5,398 nt of DNA from Verrucomicrobiaceae bacterium (lineage in GTDB: Bacteria; Verrucomicrobiota; Verrucomicrobiia; Verrucomicrobiales; Akkermansiaceae). A program made the translations under genes and the position numbers. This document shows, piece by piece, positions 4,072-5,398 of this stretch (within the stretch, counting starts at the first letter, position 1; each line of letters begins with the position of its first letter). Under the pieces are notes generated by a model that was not told where the DNA came from, did not search any database, and saw only the letters and a program-made list of their open reading frames with translations. The stretch is taken from the NCBI GenBank assembly GCA_027483005.1, contig JAIXVN010000038.1, positions 1-5,398 of the forward strand. Reading direction: 5' to 3'.

Positions 4072-5398
4072 ATGCACGCCATCCGCCGTCTCCTTCCTGT
4101 CTCGCTGATCGCGCTCACCAGCGCCTTCGGCCAGGCCCCGACCGACCCCCAACCGCTGCCACCGGGCGTGCCCGCCGGGGTTCCAGCACCCGCGCCCGCG
4201 CCGAATCCGGTTCCGGTTCCCGCTCCTGCCATCAAGCCCGTGGTGCCACCGGTCCCTGGCGCAGCGGCCCCGAACGCTGTGGCCCCAGCCGCTGCCGCTG
4301 CCAATGTCCCTCTCGCCGAGCGCAAGATCACCGCCAAGGTCGAGCAGCCGAAGATGAACGGAACCGATCTCGCCTTTCAGTATCGCGAGTGGACCGGTCG
4401 TCGCGTGATCGTGTCCGCAGCCGCAGCCGCCGCAGAGTTTGCCTTCAATCTCGACGCCAGCCCGGCCGATCCTCTCACCTACGCAAAGGCTGCCGATTAC
4501 CTCAAGATGGCCGCCCTCTTAGAAGGCTTTGTCTTCGTCCCTGCCGAAGAAGGCGTGGACAAGCTGATGTTCTCCGCCGCCAGCGCCGGTCCGAAGCAGG
4601 AAGGCATCTCCATCTTCAATGACAACGACATCCTTCCCCAGGAAGACCGCGTGGTGACCTACGTGATGGGCCTCAAGTATCTCAAGCCCGACGAGGCGGT
4701 CCGCGTTTTCACCACCATCATCGGCCAGTTCGGCAGCTACGGCTCCATCGCCGCCATCGCCAACACCTCCGCCGTCATCATCACGGAAAAAACTTCGCTG
4801 ATCCGCAAGCTTCTCGAGCTCAAGACCGAGATCGACAAGCCGGGCACCGAGGTCGCCACCCGCTTCATCAAGGTCCAGTTCGCCGATGTAACCGAGCTGG
4901 CCCAGACGCTCAACGAACTCCTCAACACCCAGGCCCAGGCCCAGCGCACCGCCGGAGTCCAGCGCACCGATGGCAGTCCGGCTCCCATCCCCGCCGGTGG
5001 TGGAGCCAATGCCGCCCTCGCGTCCGCCAACGCCGCTGCCCATGGCGGCGAGGAGAATCCTCCGCAGATCGTCCCCGATCCCCGCACCAACCGCATCTTC
5101 GCCATGGGCCGCCCGATCGACCTCGTCTTCATCGAAGGCCTCGTCCGCGAGTTCGACACCCAAAGTGAGCAGAAAAACTTCCTCCGCCGCAAACTCCGCT
5201 ACATCGCCGTCTCGAGCTTCCTCGAAACCGCTGAGAACGCCCTCAATCGCGCCTTCACCAGCGGCACTGGCGGTTCCTCCGGCGGCACGACCGGCGGCGG
5301 TGCAGGCTCCACTGGTGCCAACTTCGGCAGCGGCAACCGCTCCGGCACCACCGGCACGACAACCGGCGGCCGCTCCGGCTCGACCGGCAATCGTGGCT
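4072..5398 (+). CDS. gspD: GspD-like secretin, 3'-truncated by window edge
   Basis: Outer-membrane secretin of the T2SS/type IV pilus superfamily; 442 full codons are visible and the frame stays open to the end, so the membrane beta-barrel part is outside the window. Residues 1-20 are a Sec signal peptide (likely cleavage AFG^Q). Residues ~23-81 form a Pro/Ala-rich linker. Residues ~96-168 resemble the N0 domain (a helix ending W-T-G-R-R-V-I-V, then Y-A-K-A-A-D-Y-L and G-F-V-F-V). Residues 194-256 are a clear N1 repeat: V-V-T-Y-V, L-K-Y-L-K-P-D-E-A, A-N-T-S-A-V-I-I-T-E, and a helix ending E-I-D-K-P-G. Residues 261-362 are N2, ending with the classic P-D-P-R-T-N-R-I-F strand and a helix ending E-F-D; an Ala/Gly-rich insertion (~287-330) splits it. 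N3 begins at ~375 (RYIAVSSFLETAENAL) and runs into a Gly/Ser/Thr-rich loop at 396. ATG 4072 is preferred over an upstream in-frame TTG (4027) because it gives a clean signal peptide. PilQ is less likely: no AMIN domain is seen. Confidence 0.9.
   Translation, partial: MHAIRRLLPVSLIALTSAFGQAPTDPQPLPPGVPAGVPAPAPAPNPVPVPAPAIKPVVPPVPGAAAPNAVAPAAAAANVPLAERKITAKVEQPKMNGTDLAFQYREWTGRRVIVSAAAAAAEFAFNLDASPADPLTYAKAADYLKMAALLEGFVFVPAEEGVDKLMFSAASAGPKQEGISIFNDNDILPQEDRVVTYVMGLKYLKPDEAVRVFTTIIGQFGSYGSIAAIANTSAVIITEKTSLIRKLLELKTEIDKPGTEVATRFIKVQFADVTELAQTLNELLNTQAQAQRTAGVQRTDGSPAPIPAGGGANAALASANAAAHGGEENPPQIVPDPRTNRIFAMGRPIDLVFIEGLVREFDTQSEQKNFLRRKLRYIAVSSFLETAENALNRAFTSGTGGSSGGTTGGGAGSTGANFGSGNRSGTTGTTTGGRSGSTGNRG
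5257..5398 (+). repeat. Gly/Ser/Thr-rich low-complexity stretch in secretin N3
   Basis: From residue 396 of the secretin to the window end almost every residue is Gly, Ser, Thr, Asn or Arg. ACCGGC (Thr-Gly) occurs at 5290-5295, 5350-5355, 5362-5367 and 5383-5388 in a degenerate simple-sequence pattern. N3 domains of secretins often carry a Gly/Ser-rich loop at this position, so this is most likely that loop in expanded form. Its full length is unknown because the window ends inside it. Confidence 0.8.

Noticed and set aside
3426..4337. 303-codon open frame on the minus strand across the unknown gene and the secretin start
   Set aside because: The N-terminal part is a Gly/Ala run that is the antisense of the Pro-rich secretin linker. 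It has no family features, and both sense genes have signal peptides and operon spacing.
4519..5163. 214-codon minus-strand frame over the secretin
   Set aside because: It is antisense to conserved secretin N1-N2 domains and has no recognisable features of its own.
1..5398. Mobile elements, tRNA/rRNA genes or attachment sites
   Set aside because: No transposase, integrase, terminal inverted repeats, tRNA-like cloverleaf or rRNA segment was seen; coding is nearly continuous and belongs to one functional system.

Overview
The window is GC-rich and densely coding, with every real gene on the + strand. It holds part of one operon for a type II secretion system (T2SS) or a closely related type IV pilus-like machine. 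GspK is recognised with high confidence from its motifs. GspJ, GspL, GspM and the secretin GspD are recognised from weaker but consistent fold-level patterns, together with gene order. The organism is probably an environmental Gram-negative bacterium (two-membrane envelope, since a secretin is encoded). Divergent Gsp proteins, Pro/Gly-rich tails and weak or absent Shine-Dalgarno sites before several genes suggest Verrucomicrobiota. That lineage call is inference from style, not from any marker gene.

Layout: (1) 1-558, 3' part of a GspJ-like minor pseudopilin with an odd Gly-rich tail. (2) 555-1493, GspK-like minor pseudopilin. (3) 1490-2734, GspL-like bitopic assembly-platform protein (GTG start). 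Genes 1-3 are joined by 4-base stop/start overlaps (ATGA, GTGA). (4) A 111-base spacer (2735-2845) with a weak hairpin and a strongly pyrimidine-rich leader. (5) 2846-3379, GspM/PilO-like protein. (6) 3384-4022, an unrecognised exported protein with a Pro/Gln-rich tail, in the slot where type IV pilus operons carry pilP. (7) A 49-base pyrimidine-rich spacer. (8) 4072 to the window end, GspD-like secretin, truncated by the window edge; signal peptide, Pro/Ala-rich linker, N0, N1, N2 and the start of N3 are visible.

How the parts would work together: GspJ and GspK cap the tip of the periplasmic pseudopilus. GspL and GspM form the inner-membrane platform that couples the cytoplasmic ATPase (not in the window) to pseudopilus assembly. 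GspD forms the outer-membrane channel. No canonical GspC is present here; the 3384-4022 protein is the best positional candidate for the link between platform and secretin. The ATPase, GspF and the other pseudopilins are presumably upstream of the window.

The system class is known. The less ordinary parts are the unrecognised 3384-4022 protein, the low-complexity extensions on three components, and two pyrimidine-rich leaders without a Shine-Dalgarno site that share an 8-mer.
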